Of a DNA stretch of 32,371 nt, positions 1 to 9,984 are shown one piece after another. The notes beneath the pieces were generated by a model, which was given only the letters and a program-made list of their open reading frames with translations, had not been told where the DNA came from and did not search any database. This DNA is from Acidithiobacillus sulfurivorans (GTDB taxonomy: Bacteria; Pseudomonadota; Gammaproteobacteria; Acidithiobacillales; Acidithiobacillaceae): NCBI RefSeq assembly GCF_018853815.1, contig NZ_JAAOMP010000027.1, forward strand, positions 1 through 32,371. Reading direction: 5' to 3'. Every line of letters begins with the position of its first letter. Position 1 is the stretch's first letter. A program made the position numbers and the translations under genes.

Positions 1-219
1 GACCATCAGCTAACTCCAATTCAGGGCACGACCGCTCCACAGCATTCTACCCCCTACCCACTCAATCTGACGAAGAGCCAAAAAATCTGTGTGGTCTGCC
101 AGCGCCCCTTTACCTGGCGTAAACGCTGGAAGCGCTGTTGGGATGAAGTACGGTATTGTTCAGCCGCCTGTCGAAAAAATCGGCATCGCCCCGAAAACCA
201 GCCCCATGTCTCAGACTGA
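1..219 (+). CDS. DUF2256 domain protein, 5' end outside window
   Basis: The frame is open from base 1 to a TGA at 217-219 and has no ATG, GTG or TTG in the window, so the start is probably upstream. From about codon 25 it matches the DUF2256 family: K-I-C-V-V-C, then R-P-F-T-W-R-K, then W-D-E-V-R-Y-C-S and a C-R-K-N-R end. The two CxxC-like cysteine pairs suggest a small zinc-binding module. The family has no proven function. It ends inside the photolyase gene (14-base overlap, 206-219), which implies translational coupling, and DUF2256 genes are often found beside this photolyase family. The first 25 or so residues are proline/threonine-rich and unlike the usual short lysine-rich N terminus, so this could also be the tail of a longer protein. 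Confidence 0.8.
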   Translation, partial: DHQLTPIQGTTAPQHSTPYPLNLTKSQKICVVCQRPFTWRKRWKRCWDEVRYCSAACRKNRHRPENQPHVSD

Positions 220-1816
220 AAGGACTGTTCGTCATCTGGTAGTGATTCTCGGTGACCATCTGGATCCGGACAGCCTGGCCCTGGAAGGCTTCGATCCAGA
301 TCAGGATCTGTGCTGGATGGCGGAAGTGCCCGAAGAGTCCACCATAGTCTGGTCGCATAAGGCCCGCATTGCCCTGTTCCTGAGTGCCATGCGGCATCAT
401 GCTGCGGCCTTGCGGCAACGTGGCTTTCCTTTGGAGTATCTACCCCTTGGCACGCACCCCTATCAAAGCATGTGTCAGGCCCTGGAAGTGGCACTACTCC
501 GCTGGCAGCCCCGGCAAATCATCAGCCTGCGCCCCGGCACCTGGCAGCTGCGCGAAACCATTCGTCATTGCGCAGAAAGTAGGCAAATTCCCTGGCAAGA
601 ACGGCGTAATCTTAATTTTCTGTTTTCAGTCCCGGAATTTGGCCAGTGGGCAGAAAATCGTCGCCAGATGCGTCTCGAATTCTGGTATCGCCACGCCCGT
701 CAAAAAACCGGAATACTCATGCAAGAAGATCAGCCGGTTGGCGGACGCTGGAATTTTGATCCGGAAAACCGTCAGCGTCCCGGTTCTCAGGGTCCCGGCT
801 GGATTCCTGATCCTTTGGGTTTTCCTCCGGATGCCATCACGCAGGAAGTCATAGCCCTGGTCGAAACACAATTCGCCGCACATCCGGGTAATCTGCAACA
901 CTTTGACTGGCCGGTGACTCCCCAACAGGCCCAAGCTGCTCTTCAGGATTTTCTGGATGATCGTCTTGCACAATTTGGTCCCCTGCAGGATGCTTTCTGG
1001 CCAGGGCAGGTCTGGCTTTATCATTCCCGGCTGTCTGCAGCGCTGAATCTCGGTCTGATCCGTGCCATAACGGTCATTCGGGCGGTGGAAGAAAATTTCC
1101 GGGCTGGTAAAGTTTCCATCGCCTCTGCAGAAGGATTTATCCGGCAAATTTTGGGCTGGCGCGAATACATACACGGCCTCTATTGGCTGCACATGCCCCA
1201 ATGGCTGCAGCAGAATATCCTCCAGGCCCATCAGCCCTTGCCAGCATTCTACTGGGCTGCAAAAACCGACCTGTCCTGCCTGCAGAACACCATCGCGCGC
1301 ACTCTGGAGCATGGTTATGCCCACCATATTGAAAGACTGATGATTACCGGTCTGTTTGCATTGCTGCTGGGCGTCGAGCCGCAAGCCATTCATCGCTGGT
1401 TTCTGGCCATTTACGTGGATGCCGTGGAGTGGGTGGAGCTGCCCAATGTCATCGGCATGTCCCAGTATGCAGATGGCGGCTGGATGGCATCCAAGCCCTA
1501 TGTCGCCAGCGGTAATTATCTGCAGAAAATGGGCGGGCATTGTCAGCGCTGCCCGTATGAACCCAAATTGGCTAGCGGCGCAAAAGCCTGCCCCTTTACG
1601 GTGCTGTACTGGGATTTTCTGCAGACGCACCAGGAACGTTTCCGTCAACATCCGCGTACTGCGCTGCAATGGAAGCATCTGGAACGCATGTCCGGCGAGC
1701 ATCTTGCGGCGATTCGCGCCCAGGCTCAGGTGATACGCAAAAATCTTGAAGATGGTCAGGCATTCGAGGTGAATAAAATGCATCCAGAACCCGAAATTTC
1801 ACGTAATCTGGAATAA
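206..1816 (+). CDS. FeS-BCP/CryB-type deoxyribodipyrimidine photolyase-related protein
   Basis: A 536-residue flavoprotein of the bacterial (6-4) photolyase/cryptochrome-B family, which uses FAD and light to repair UV photoproducts or sense light. The N terminus (V-V-I-L-G-D-H-L) begins the antenna-chromophore Rossmann domain; the C-terminal helical half binds FAD. Four cysteines at 358, 446, 449 and 462 have spacing 88-3-13, the same as the [4Fe-4S] ligands of Agrobacterium PhrB, so the cluster should be present. I chose ATG 206 because homologues start just before the conserved V-V-I-L-G-D motif; a GTG at 89 would add 39 residues that simply read through DUF2256 in another frame. No strong ribosome site precedes 206, fitting coupling to the overlapping upstream gene. 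The next gene begins 20 bases downstream. Whether it repairs (6-4) products or acts as a photoreceptor cannot be read from the sequence. Confidence 0.92.
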   Translation: MSQTERTVRHLVVILGDHLDPDSLALEGFDPDQDLCWMAEVPEESTIVWSHKARIALFLSAMRHHAAALRQRGFPLEYLPLGTHPYQSMCQALEVALLRWQPRQIISLRPGTWQLRETIRHCAESRQIPWQERRNLNFLFSVPEFGQWAENRRQMRLEFWYRHARQKTGILMQEDQPVGGRWNFDPENRQRPGSQGPGWIPDPLGFPPDAITQEVIALVETQFAAHPGNLQHFDWPVTPQQAQAALQDFLDDRLAQFGPLQDAFWPGQVWLYHSRLSAALNLGLIRAITVIRAVEENFRAGKVSIASAEGFIRQILGWREYIHGLYWLHMPQWLQQNILQAHQPLPAFYWAAKTDLSCLQNTIARTLEHGYAHHIERLMITGLFALLLGVEPQAIHRWFLAIYVDAVEWVELPNVIGMSQYADGGWMASKPYVASGNYLQKMGGHCQRCPYEPKLASGAKACPFTVLYWDFLQTHQERFRQHPRTALQWKHLERMSGEHLAAIRAQAQVIRKNLEDGQAFEVNKMHPEPEISRNLE

Positions 1817-1836
1817 GTCTGCAAGCGAGGCAAGAC

Positions 1837-2445
1837 ATGGCAGAGATCATTCATATTCCCGGCAGCGTATTCTCCGCTCAGACGCCTGAAAACCCGGTGG
1901 AATATCCTGTTTATGCCAAGATTTTGCATCTGGGACTGGTGCTGAGTGTTACCTTTGAGTTATGGAACAGTCTGGCCGCCTTGTGGTTTGCCAATTTCAC
2001 CTGGTTCCCGCTGCATGTACTTGCCGGGCTGATTCTGACTGGCTGGCTGGTTCTTACCTGGCTGGTATATCTATTCACGCCCTGGGGGCGTCATCTTTTG
2101 GGTACCTGGTTTTCCTGGCGCACCCCTCAAGCCGTAGGTCATGATCTTGCCCGGTTATTTCGCGGAAAACTCCCCAGTCATGGGGTGAGACCGGGTTTAT
2201 CCAGCCTCTGGCAAGCCATTTTTTTCATCGGGGTCAGCATCGTGACCTTTGGGGGATTTATCGGCTGGCTCGTTCTGCGCGGAGACCTGCATCTGAGCGG
2301 AGGCGCACAAATTGGACTTACGCTAATGCGCCTGGGTACCCCCCTGTTAGCCTATTTCTGGATCGGCCATGTCGTCATGGCCACTTATCATGCACTGCGC
2401 GGCGAAGCCCTTTGGCGCATATTTGCCGTCTGGAAAAGAGGATAA
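1837..2445 (+). CDS. Cytochrome b561-family membrane protein
   Basis: A 202-residue integral membrane protein with four hydrophobic segments at about 29-51, 58-80, 125-147 and 163-187. Candidate b-heme ligands are His31, His60, His178 and His185, the arrangement expected of a two-heme prokaryotic cytochrome b561. GCGAGG lies before ATG 1837. It ends five bases before the next gene, a Tat-exported molybdopterin oxidoreductase; in the MsrP/MsrQ and SorA-like systems a heme-b membrane protein passes quinol electrons to exactly such a partner. I infer the same role here. It is not clearly MsrQ (ferric-reductase-like), so the pairing is functional analogy rather than orthology. Confidence 0.88.
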   Translation: MAEIIHIPGSVFSAQTPENPVEYPVYAKILHLGLVLSVTFELWNSLAALWFANFTWFPLHVLAGLILTGWLVLTWLVYLFTPWGRHLLGTWFSWRTPQAVGHDLARLFRGKLPSHGVRPGLSSLWQAIFFIGVSIVTFGGFIGWLVLRGDLHLSGGAQIGLTLMRLGTPLLAYFWIGHVVMATYHALRGEALWRIFAVWKRG

Positions 2446-2450
2446 AAGTC

Positions 2451-3098
2451 ATGTCAATCAATCGTCGAGAATTTCTGCGCTCAGCGGGTGGCCTGATTTT
2501 GGCGACCGGGGCAGGCAGTCTGGCTTATCCTACCCTGGCTTGGGCGGATGCCAAAATCCCGGTTTTTCCGGAGTATTACACTTATGCGGGGTTTTATCCC
2601 AAAATCAATCCAGATACCTATCGTCTTGAGACTACGGGACTCATCCACAAACCCCAAACTTTCACCCTTCCCGAGTTATATCAACTGAGCAAGGATCGGG
2701 AAATCGAAACCTTTCATTGCGTGACCGGCTGGATTGTCAACAATGTTCACTGGCAGGGTATTGCCCTGTCGCACTTTCTGGAGCAGATACAACCTCAGGC
2801 AAGTGCCCGCTATGTCGCTTTTTACAGCGCCGATGGCGTCTATGTAGACAGTCTTTCCATGGATCAGGCTCGCGCACCAGGGGTCATTCTTGCCACGCAC
2901 ATTTCCGGACAGCCGCTGCTGCAAAAAGGCGGATATCCGCTGCGTCTGCTGGTCCCGCAAATGTACGGCTACAAAAGTGTCAAATGGGTCAACAAGATTG
3001 TGCTGGACAGCGCCCGCCCCCAGGGCACCTGGGAAAAGGACGGCTATGCCAACAATGCCTACATCAAGAAGGGTTTCAGTTTCATGGACCTGCTGTGA
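2451..3098 (+). CDS. Tat-exported molybdopterin-dependent oxidoreductase (sulfite oxidase/MsrP-like fold)
   Basis: A 215-residue protein. A twin-arginine signal (N-R-R-E-F-L, residues 4-9, then a mild hydrophobic stretch ending A-W-A-D-A) targets it to the periplasm. The rest matches the oxidoreductase molybdopterin-binding domain: C90 in F-H-C-V-T-G-W is the expected molybdenum thiolate ligand, followed by the usual W-x-G. ATG 2451 is preferred over the longer 2412 start because it directly precedes the Tat motif and is preceded by AAGAGGA. The C-terminal dimerisation domain of true sulfite oxidases is missing, so this is a compact single-domain form like MsrP. Candidate substrates are oxidised methionines, sulfite or another S- or N-oxide; the sequence does not decide. 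Confidence 0.87.
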   Translation: MSINRREFLRSAGGLILATGAGSLAYPTLAWADAKIPVFPEYYTYAGFYPKINPDTYRLETTGLIHKPQTFTLPELYQLSKDREIETFHCVTGWIVNNVHWQGIALSHFLEQIQPQASARYVAFYSADGVYVDSLSMDQARAPGVILATHISGQPLLQKGGYPLRLLVPQMYGYKSVKWVNKIVLDSARPQGTWEKDGYANNAYIKKGFSFMDLL

Positions 3099-3124
3099 AC
3101 CAGAAACGTTGATTTCTTTGCTAG

Positions 3125-3346
3125 TTAGCGGACCTTGACTGGTCGCCGAAAACGGCGGCCAATGAACAGAACAATCAACCCGACCACAAATAAAATAGCC
3201 CCACGGATAATCCAGATGGTTTCATTGATCATGAAACTGCTTTTCGGGTAGGGAAATATTCCGGTGCCCTGCAGAAAAAACAACAGGCCTGAAAGCATCA
3301 GAAAAATGCCGATGATACTGAGTATGACCAATGCTGTTTTGCGCAT
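3125..3346 (-). CDS. Small two-helix membrane protein, unknown function
   Basis: A 73-residue protein with two hydrophobic helices (about residues 4-24 and 39-60), a short extracytoplasmic loop and a basic tail (G-R-R-F-R-R-P). The start at 3346 is chosen over 3370 because GGGGGTG lies at ideal distance upstream and the N terminus M-R-K-T is a typical positive-inside anchor. It converges on the oxidoreductase gene 26 bases away. I do not recognise a family. Its length, amphipathic layout and ribosome site argue for a real gene. Confidence 0.65.
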   Translation of the reverse strand: MRKTALVILSIIGIFLMLSGLLFFLQGTGIFPYPKSSFMINETIWIIRGAILFVVGLIVLFIGRRFRRPVKVR

Positions 3347-3409
3347 GACAACACCCCCAAATGAATCCACGGTTATTTAAATTAACATCTGCCAGGGCTG
3401 ATTTATTCC

Positions 3410-3609
3410 TCTGTAACCGGCCGTTGACCTGGATAGCTTTGCGGCGACTTTGGCCCGCGCCGTTGTTGTTCTTGGCGAAATCCTGCGCCCGTCAGGAGAG
3501 CTGTTTGAGCCCGCAGGGCGAGTTCTCTCCTGACAGCAGGATGAGCCTTAGAACAACAGGCAAGGGACGTTGGAGCAAAAAGCTATCCAGGTCAACGGCC
3601 GGTTACAGA
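3410..3609. repeat. MITE-like 200-bp palindromic element
   Basis: Perfect 31-base inverted terminal arms at 3410-3440 and 3579-3609 enclose further matched inverted blocks: GTTGTTCT at 3465-3472 with its complement at 3550-3557, and GTCAGGAGAG at 3491-3500 with CTCTCCTGAC at 3525-3534 as the central hairpin. No reading frame of note lies inside. It ends five bases beyond the dcd stop, so dcd transcripts would fold it into a long hairpin. It resembles a miniature inverted-repeat element; no flanking target duplication is obvious. Confidence 0.75.
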
Positions 3610-3614
3610 ACCAC

Positions 3615-4181
<567 letters not shown>

Positions 4182-4182
4182 T

Positions 4183-5259
4183 CTAGCGATTCTGCACGAC
4201 AATATTGGGGAATTTGTGGCTATGATCTACGGCCTGATTGGCCACCCGCCCGGCCACATGTCGCGCCAGTTCGATGTAGATTTTGGCCAGACGCGAATCG
4301 GGTTGTGCCACTACCGTGGGCGCTCCATTATCAGCTTCGCTGCGAATACTGCGGTCCAGAGGGATGGCACCCAGAAATTCCACGCCATCCTGCTCGGCCA
4401 TGCTGGCACCGCCGCCATGTCCGAAAATATCGTCCTCGTTGCCACATTTGGGGCAAATATAAAAGCTCATGTTTTCGATAACCCCGAGGATTGGAACCCC
4501 GACTTTCTCAAACATTTTCAGACCCTTGCGGGCATCCAGCAAGGCAATGTCCTGGGGAGTGGTGACAATGACCGCTCCGGAAACCGGCACTTTCTGCGCC
4601 AGGGTCAACTGGGTATCACCCGTACCCGGTGGCAGATCAATCACCAAATAATCCAGTTCTCCCCAGCGGGTATCCGAGAGCAGCTGCTCCAACGCCTGCA
4701 TGACCATAGGCCCGCGCCAGACCATGGGGGTTTCTTCGTCAATCAGAAAACCAATGGACATGGCTTTAATGCCATGACCCTCCATGGGTTCCATCTTTTT
4801 TCCATCCTTGCTGGTGGGTTTACCGGAAATACCCAGCATGCGCGGCTGGCTGGGACCGTATATATCGGCATCCAGAATCCCTACCCGGGCACCTTCCTTG
4901 GCCAGCGCCAGCGCCAGATTTACTGCGGTGGTTGACTTGCCCACGCCGCCCTTGCCCGAGGCCACCGCAATAATATTGCGCACCCCTTCCATAAGCTTGA
5001 CGCCGCGCTGGACCTGATGGGTGACAATACGATGACTGACCGAAACATCCGCCTGCAGGCCGTGGTCATTCTGAATCTGCCGCGCCACATCCTGACTCAG
5101 ACTGATAGCCACACCAGCGCTGGGATAGGGTAATTCCAGTTTGACCTGGTTACCGTCCACACTTTTGAGTGCGCCGGCTTTTGCGAGAGTTTTACCCAGA
5201 TAAGGGTCTTCCATTGCCTGCAATGACTGTTCTACTTGTTCCCGCGTCAATTCTGCCAT
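4183..5259 (-). CDS. apbC: Iron-sulfur cluster carrier protein ApbC (Mrp/NBP35 P-loop ATPase)
   Basis: A 358-residue cytosolic ATPase that holds and transfers FeS clusters. An N-terminal MIP18/DUF59-like domain (about 1-85) is followed by the P-loop domain with a deviant Walker [10 protein letters not shown] at 102-110, a D-L-P-P-G-T-G-D block near 208-215 and the cluster-binding C-P-K-C at 269-272. The start at 5259 is supported by GAGGA upstream. It lies 105 bases after dapB and one base before dcd. Also called mrp; the CxxC supports the ApbC-type assignment. Confidence 0.95.
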   Translation of the reverse strand: MAELTREQVEQSLQAMEDPYLGKTLAKAGALKSVDGNQVKLELPYPSAGVAISLSQDVARQIQNDHGLQADVSVSHRIVTHQVQRGVKLMEGVRNIIAVASGKGGVGKSTTAVNLALALAKEGARVGILDADIYGPSQPRMLGISGKPTSKDGKKMEPMEGHGIKAMSIGFLIDEETPMVWRGPMVMQALEQLLSDTRWGELDYLVIDLPPGTGDTQLTLAQKVPVSGAVIVTTPQDIALLDARKGLKMFEKVGVPILGVIENMSFYICPKCGNEDDIFGHGGGASMAEQDGVEFLGAIPLDRSIRSEADNGAPTVVAQPDSRLAKIYIELARHVAGRVANQAVDHSHKFPNIVVQNR

Positions 5260-5364
5260 GCTCGTCCTCATCTCCGGCATCCAAAGCTGCCGTCATCTTA
5301 ACCGGTGTATCCGCAAAAATCTGTTTTTTCGCGATAGTGGATCAGGGTGCGGTTTCTGCACTGA

Positions 5365-6219
5365 TCACGACTTCGTGGCGCTCCAGACCGGCCCCTGCTT
5401 CAAGCCCAGAACGTCCTGCATATCGTAAAATCCGGGGCTTTGTGCCGCCAACCAGCGCGCCGCCCGCAGTGCGCCCTCGGCAAAATTCAAACGGCTGGAG
5501 GCACGATGGGTTAATTCCAGACGCTCGCCCGCGCCCGCCAGCCACACCGTATGTTCACCCACCACGTCAGCAGCACGCAAAGTAGCAAAGCCAATACTGC
5601 CTTCCTGGCGTGGCCCCCGGATGGTATTACGATCAAGGCACTCCACGTCCTTGAGATCGACACCGCGTCCCTTGGCAACGGCACGCCCTAAAGCCAGCGC
5701 GGTCCCGGATGGCGCGTCTACTTTGTGACGATGGTGAGCCTCGACAATTTCCACATCGTAACTTTCCCCCAGCGCCTTGGTAATAGCCGGAAGATAAGCC
5801 AGCAGCACATTGATGCCGACACTCATATTGGGGGCCAGCAGCAGGGGAATATCCCGGCTGGCGGTCTTCAGCATATTTTGCTGCCCGGAAGAAAAGCCGG
5901 TTGTACCAATGACGATGGGCGTGTTCGTGTTCTGACACGCCACCACATGGTCCAGCGCTGCGGCAACCGGACCGAATTCGATGACCACATCCACGGCCTT
6001 ATCCTGCGCCAACACCGCGCGCAAATCTGCCGTGACTGGCACATCCAGCGGCCTGACACCAGCAAGGCGGCCGGCGTCTTGCGTCAGATATTCCGCACCT
6101 GCACGACCAATGGCTGCGGTCAGCTGCAGGTCATCGCGCCCCTCCAAAGCCTGGATCAGCGCCCGGCCCATTCGTCCCGAGACCGCTGTTATAGCGACGC
6201 GTGTTGGCAGAAGATTCAT
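5365..6219 (-). CDS. dapB: 4-hydroxy-tetrahydrodipicolinate reductase
   Basis: A 284-residue NAD(P)H-dependent reductase of the diaminopimelate/lysine pathway, supplying peptidoglycan and lysine. The N-terminal nucleotide motif is A-V-S-G-R-M-G; the first glycine of the usual G-x-x-G-R-M-G is alanine 12. The catalytic E-A-H-H-R-H-K-V-D-A-P-S-G-T-A block is intact. ATG 6219 overlaps the dnaJ stop as TGATG, so translation is probably coupled to dnaJ. The longer frame to 6375 is only dnaJ sequence read in another frame. Confidence 0.96.
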   Translation of the reverse strand: MNLLPTRVAITAVSGRMGRALIQALEGRDDLQLTAAIGRAGAEYLTQDAGRLAGVRPLDVPVTADLRAVLAQDKAVDVVIEFGPVAAALDHVVACQNTNTPIVIGTTGFSSGQQNMLKTASRDIPLLLAPNMSVGINVLLAYLPAITKALGESYDVEIVEAHHRHKVDAPSGTALALGRAVAKGRGVDLKDVECLDRNTIRGPRQEGSIGFATLRAADVVGEHTVWLAGAGERLELTHRASSRLNFAEGALRAARWLAAQSPGFYDMQDVLGLKQGPVWSATKS

Positions 6220-7370
6220 CAGAGGCCCATCCGGTCCAGAAAGTCTTTGGCCTTGTTCCACCAGCTTTCCTGCTGGGGATGCTGCCCCTGATCTCCGGCA
6301 GTGCTGGCAAATTCTTCCAGCAGTTCTTTTTGTCGTGCCGACAAATGCACGGGCACTTCCACCTGCAGGCGACAATGCAAGTCACCATGCAACTTGCTGC
6401 GCACCCCCTTGATACCCTTACCGCGCAAGCGAAATACCATGCCGGACTGGGATCCCGGCGCAATCTGGATTTTGGCCCGACCCGTCAAAGTGGGCACTTC
6501 CAGTTCACCCCCCATGGCCATGGTCGTGAAATTCACCGGAACAGCACAATGCAGATCATCTCCATCGCGCTCGAACAAGCTGTGGGGCTGAACCCGCACC
6601 TGAATATACAGATCACCCGCCGCTGCGCCGCGTTCCCCAGCTTCGCCTTCACCATTCAGACGGATGCGGTCGCCCGTATCTACACCGGCCGGCACCTTGA
6701 CTTCGAGATCACGGGTTTTGCGGACTCTGCCGTGGCCCTGACAATTAGTGCAAGGATCCTTGATGGTTTTACCACTACCATTACATTGCGGACAGGGACG
6801 CGTCACCGAGAAAAAACCCTGAACCATCCGCACCTGGCCACGACCCGCACAGGTGCTGCAATCTTCTACCTTACTGCCCGGTTTTGCCCCAGTACCGTGA
6901 CAAACCTCACAAGGCGCGGAACTGGGAATCTGAATAGTGACTTGTTTGCCCAGTGCGGCTTCTTCCAGTGTCAGATCCAGCTCATAACGCAAATCCGAGC
7001 CGCGCCCGGAATCCTGGCCACGCCCACCGCCGCCAAAAGCCTGTTCAAAAAGATCCCCGAAAATATCTCCAAAGCCCCCGCCGCCGCCGCCAGCACCAAA
7101 ACCTCCGAAGCCGCCACCAAAACCACCGCCGGGACCAGCACCACCCTGCACCCCGGCGTGTCCGAAGCGGTCATAAGCCTGACGCTTGGAAGCATCGGAC
7201 AACACCTCGTAGGCCTCACTGATTTCCTTGAAGTGATCTTCCGCACTGGGATCATCGGGATTGCGGTCAGGGTGATAGCGCATCGCCAGACGACGGTAGG
7301 ATTTTTTGATTTCCCCATCGTCGGCGCTGCGGGTAATTTCCAAAATTTCGTAATAATCGCGTGTAGCCAT
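6219..7370 (-). CDS. dnaJ: Chaperone protein DnaJ
   Basis: A 383-residue type I Hsp40 co-chaperone that stimulates DnaK ATPase and delivers unfolded substrates. Domain order: J domain with H-P-D at 33-35; a very glycine-rich G/F linker at about 74-112; four CxxCxGxG-type zinc repeats ([32 protein letters not shown]); then the C-terminal substrate-binding domains. It follows dnaK by 66 bases containing a hairpin and shares its last base with the dapB start. Confidence 0.98.
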   Translation of the reverse strand: MATRDYYEILEITRSADDGEIKKSYRRLAMRYHPDRNPDDPSAEDHFKEISEAYEVLSDASKRQAYDRFGHAGVQGGAGPGGGFGGGFGGFGAGGGGGGFGDIFGDLFEQAFGGGGRGQDSGRGSDLRYELDLTLEEAALGKQVTIQIPSSAPCEVCHGTGAKPGSKVEDCSTCAGRGQVRMVQGFFSVTRPCPQCNGSGKTIKDPCTNCQGHGRVRKTRDLEVKVPAGVDTGDRIRLNGEGEAGERGAAAGDLYIQVRVQPHSLFERDGDDLHCAVPVNFTTMAMGGELEVPTLTGRAKIQIAPGSQSGMVFRLRGKGIKGVRSKLHGDLHCRLQVEVPVHLSARQKELLEEFASTAGDQGQHPQQESWWNKAKDFLDRMGL

Positions 7371-7389
7371 TTTTTATCCTGAAACAGGC

Positions 7390-7420
7390 AAGGGGACAGG
7401 ATACCAGATCCTGCCCCCTT
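7390..7420 (-). promoter_or_regulatory. dnaK-dnaJ intercistronic hairpin
   Basis: AAGGGGACAGGAT (7390-7402) pairs with ATCCTGCCCCCTT (7408-7420): 13 bases with one mismatch and a five-base loop. No U tract follows in the transcribed direction, so it is more likely an RNA-stability or processing element that sets the DnaK:DnaJ ratio than a full terminator. Confidence 0.55.
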
Positions 7421-7436
7421 ATCACCAAAGTCTGAA

Positions 7437-9341
7437 TTACTTTTTATCGACTTCTTCAAACTCCGCGTCGACCACATCATCCGCCTTGGCTTGCCCTTCA
7501 CCCTGAGCAGTTGCGCCGGGCTCCGTCTGACTGCCTGCCGCACTTTGCAGCAGTGTGGACATGGCCGCCATCAAGGTCGCCACGGCACTCTTGATGGCTT
7601 CCGGGTCTTCACCCTTGCTGGCCGTTTCCACCGCCGTAATGGCTTCAGTGACCTTGGCCTTGTCCGCTTCCGGTGCCGATACCTGTTCAGTCAGCGCCTT
7701 GCGCGCGCCGTGAATGCTGGCATCCGCTTCGTTGCGGGCTTCAATCAATGCCCGCGCCTTCTTGTCATCAGCCGCGTGCGCTTCAGCTTCGGCGACCATC
7801 CGCTTGATTTCTTCCTCGGAGAGACCGGAACCTGCGGTGATTTTGATGGACTGCTCCTTGCCGGTCTGGTTGTCCTTGGCCGACACATGGAGGATACCGT
7901 TGGCATCAATATCAAAAGTCACTTCAATCTGCGGCATGCCCCGTGGCGCCGGAGCAATATCGGCCAGATCAAAGCGGGCCAGGGATTTGTTATCCCGGGC
8001 CAGTTCACGCTCACCCTGCAAAACATGCACGGTCACCGCCGACTGGTTGTCTTCTGCCGTAGAAAACACCTGGGACTTGCGGGTCGGGATGGTCGTGTTT
8101 TTCTCGATCAGCTTGGTCATCACGCCGCCCAGGGTTTCAATACCCAGAGATAGCGGCGTCACATCCATCAGCAGTACGTCTTTTTTGTCGCCAGACAGCA
8201 CCGCGCCCTGAATGGCTGCACCAATGGCCACCGCCTCGTCGGGATTCACGTCCTTGCGCGGGTCCTGACCAAAAAAGTCTTTGACCTTCTCCTGAACCTT
8301 GGGCATCCGACTCTGACCACCCACCAGAATCACGTCGGTCACCTGACTGGTGGACAGGTTGGCGTCCTTCATGGCGACCCGGCAGGGGGCCATACTGCGG
8401 TCAATAATGTCTTCCACCAGAGATTCCAGCTTGGCCCGGGTCAGCTTCATGTTCAGATGCTTGGGACCACTCTGGTCGGCGGTGATGAAGGGCAGGTTGA
8501 CGTCAGTCTGCTGCGCCGAAGAAAGCTCGATTTTGGCTTTTTCCGCCGCTTCCTTCAGCCGCTGCATGGCCAGACGATCACTGCGCAAGTCAATACCGGC
8601 TTCGGCTTTGAAAGAATCCGCCAGATAATTGATGATGCGATTGTCGAAGTCACCACCACCCAGGAAAGTGTCACCATTGGTGGACAGCACTTCAAACTGG
8701 TGTTCACCGTCCATTTCGGCAATTTCGATGATGGATACGTCAAACGTCCCACCGCCAAGATCGTAAACCGCGATTTTGCTGTCGCCGGGCTTCTTGTCTT
8801 CACCAAAAGCCAGGGCCGCTGCCGTAGGCTCGTTGATGATGCGCTTCACTTCCAGACCGGCAATACGTCCCGCATCCTTGGTAGCCTGACGTTGGGCATC
8901 GTTGAAGTAAGCAGGGACGGTAATGACCGCCTCACTGACGGTTTCCCCCAGATAATCTTCTGCCGTCTTTTTCATTTTCTGCAAAATGAAGGCCGAAACC
9001 TGTTGCGCGGAATATTTTTTATCGCGCACTTCCACCCAGGCATCGCCGTTCTCGGCTTTCACCACCTTATAGGGAACGTGCTTCAGATCTTTCTGGACTT
9101 CGGCATCGTCATATTTACGACCAATCAGGCGCTTCACTTCATAAATGGTGTTTTCGGGATTGGTGACCGCCTGACGTTTTGCCGCCTCGCCAACCAACAC
9201 CTCGCCCTCTTCAGTGATCGCGACAATGGAAGGCGTCGTCCGCTTGCCTTCGCTGTTTTCAATGACCTTGACCTTGTCGCCTTCCATGACGGCGACACAA
9301 GAATTGGTGGTGCCCAAATCGATGCCAATTACCTTAGCCAT
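7437..9341 (-). CDS. dnaK: Chaperone protein DnaK (Hsp70)
   Basis: A 634-residue ATP-dependent chaperone, close to the usual 638. The N terminus has the phosphate-1 loop [10 protein letters not shown]; the phosphate-2 motif [12 protein letters not shown] is near 195; the linker/substrate domain with [11 protein letters not shown] follows at about 390; the C terminus ends in the acidic [11 protein letters not shown] type tail seen in proteobacterial DnaK. AGGAGA precedes ATG 9341. It lies third in the hrcA-grpE-dnaK-dnaJ order and should be CIRCE/HrcA-controlled by read-through. Confidence 0.99.
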   Translation of the reverse strand: MAKVIGIDLGTTNSCVAVMEGDKVKVIENSEGKRTTPSIVAITEEGEVLVGEAAKRQAVTNPENTIYEVKRLIGRKYDDAEVQKDLKHVPYKVVKAENGDAWVEVRDKKYSAQQVSAFILQKMKKTAEDYLGETVSEAVITVPAYFNDAQRQATKDAGRIAGLEVKRIINEPTAAALAFGEDKKPGDSKIAVYDLGGGTFDVSIIEIAEMDGEHQFEVLSTNGDTFLGGGDFDNRIINYLADSFKAEAGIDLRSDRLAMQRLKEAAEKAKIELSSAQQTDVNLPFITADQSGPKHLNMKLTRAKLESLVEDIIDRSMAPCRVAMKDANLSTSQVTDVILVGGQSRMPKVQEKVKDFFGQDPRKDVNPDEAVAIGAAIQGAVLSGDKKDVLLMDVTPLSLGIETLGGVMTKLIEKNTTIPTRKSQVFSTAEDNQSAVTVHVLQGERELARDNKSLARFDLADIAPAPRGMPQIEVTFDIDANGILHVSAKDNQTGKEQSIKITAGSGLSEEEIKRMVAEAEAHAADDKKARALIEARNEADASIHGARKALTEQVSAPEADKAKVTEAITAVETASKGEDPEAIKSAVATLMAAMSTLLQSAAGSQTEPGATAQGEGQAKADDVVDAEFEEVDKK

Positions 9342-9387
9342 TATATGTTCTCCTGAATTAAAAAATTTGTGTTTATATCAACAATGA

Positions 9388-9912
9388 TTACGCGGTTTTG
9401 GGTGCCTTGGACACCGAAACCATGGCGGGACGCAGCAGACGGTCATGCATGAGATAACCTTTCTGGTGTACCGCAAGAATCCGGTTTGCATCTCCTTCCG
9501 ATTCCACCATGGCAATCGCCTGATGAAGATGCGGATCAAAACGCCCTTCGCCCATCTCTATGGGGGCGATACCCGCTTTTCCCAAGGCCTGGGCAAACAG
9601 AGTCAGCGTATTTTCAATACCCTGGCGAAACTGCGTGACCGCTTCATCGCCTTCCAGGGGCGTCGCCAGGGCCAGTTCGAGACTGTCGATAACTGGCAGC
9701 AATTCCCGGGCAAAGCGGTCTACGGCATAATTACGGGCATCTTCAATCTGCTTTTCCGAGCGCTTGCGCTGGTTTTCGGCATCGGCCAAGGCCCGCAGAT
9801 AATCATTGCGATAGGCTTCCGCCTTTTCCTCCCAGTTGACTTCACCGGCCTCGGGTGCTGCTGTTGTCTCCGCTTCTTCTGAAGACGACACGGGCTTTTC
9901 TTCTTCACTCAT
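9388..9912 (-). CDS. grpE: Nucleotide exchange factor GrpE
   Basis: A 174-residue DnaK nucleotide exchange factor and thermosensor. An acidic disordered N terminus leads into the long dimerisation helix (Y-R-N-D-Y-L-R-A-L-A-D-A-E-N) and the C-terminal beta domain ending G-Y-x-L-x-x-R-L-L-R-P-A-M-V-S-V. ATG 9912 gives M-S-E-E-E-K-P, a typical GrpE start, with AGGAG ten bases upstream. An alternative ATG at 9933 has a better-spaced GGAGG and would add seven residues; the choice between them is open. The gap to hrcA is about 70 bases. Confidence 0.96.
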   Translation of the reverse strand: MSEEEKPVSSSEEAETTAAPEAGEVNWEEKAEAYRNDYLRALADAENQRKRSEKQIEDARNYAVDRFARELLPVIDSLELALATPLEGDEAVTQFRQGIENTLTLFAQALGKAGIAPIEMGEGRFDPHLHQAIAMVESEGDANRILAVHQKGYLMHDRLLRPAMVSVSKAPKTA

Positions 9913-9984
9913 GCGCAATTCACTCCTGATCATTTGGATGTCCTCCATATGGGGAGGACCCGGCGGCATTTCAAGCCAAGCCAC

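Noticed and set aside
5340-5366. Hairpin GATCAG/CTGATC overlapping the dapB stop as a terminator
   Set aside because: Short, bulged stem with no U tract in the transcribed direction.
6201-7382. Long plus-strand reading frame of 393 codons opposite dnaJ
   Set aside because: Antisense shadow of dnaJ; composition is that of reverse-complemented coding sequence and no ribosome site is present.
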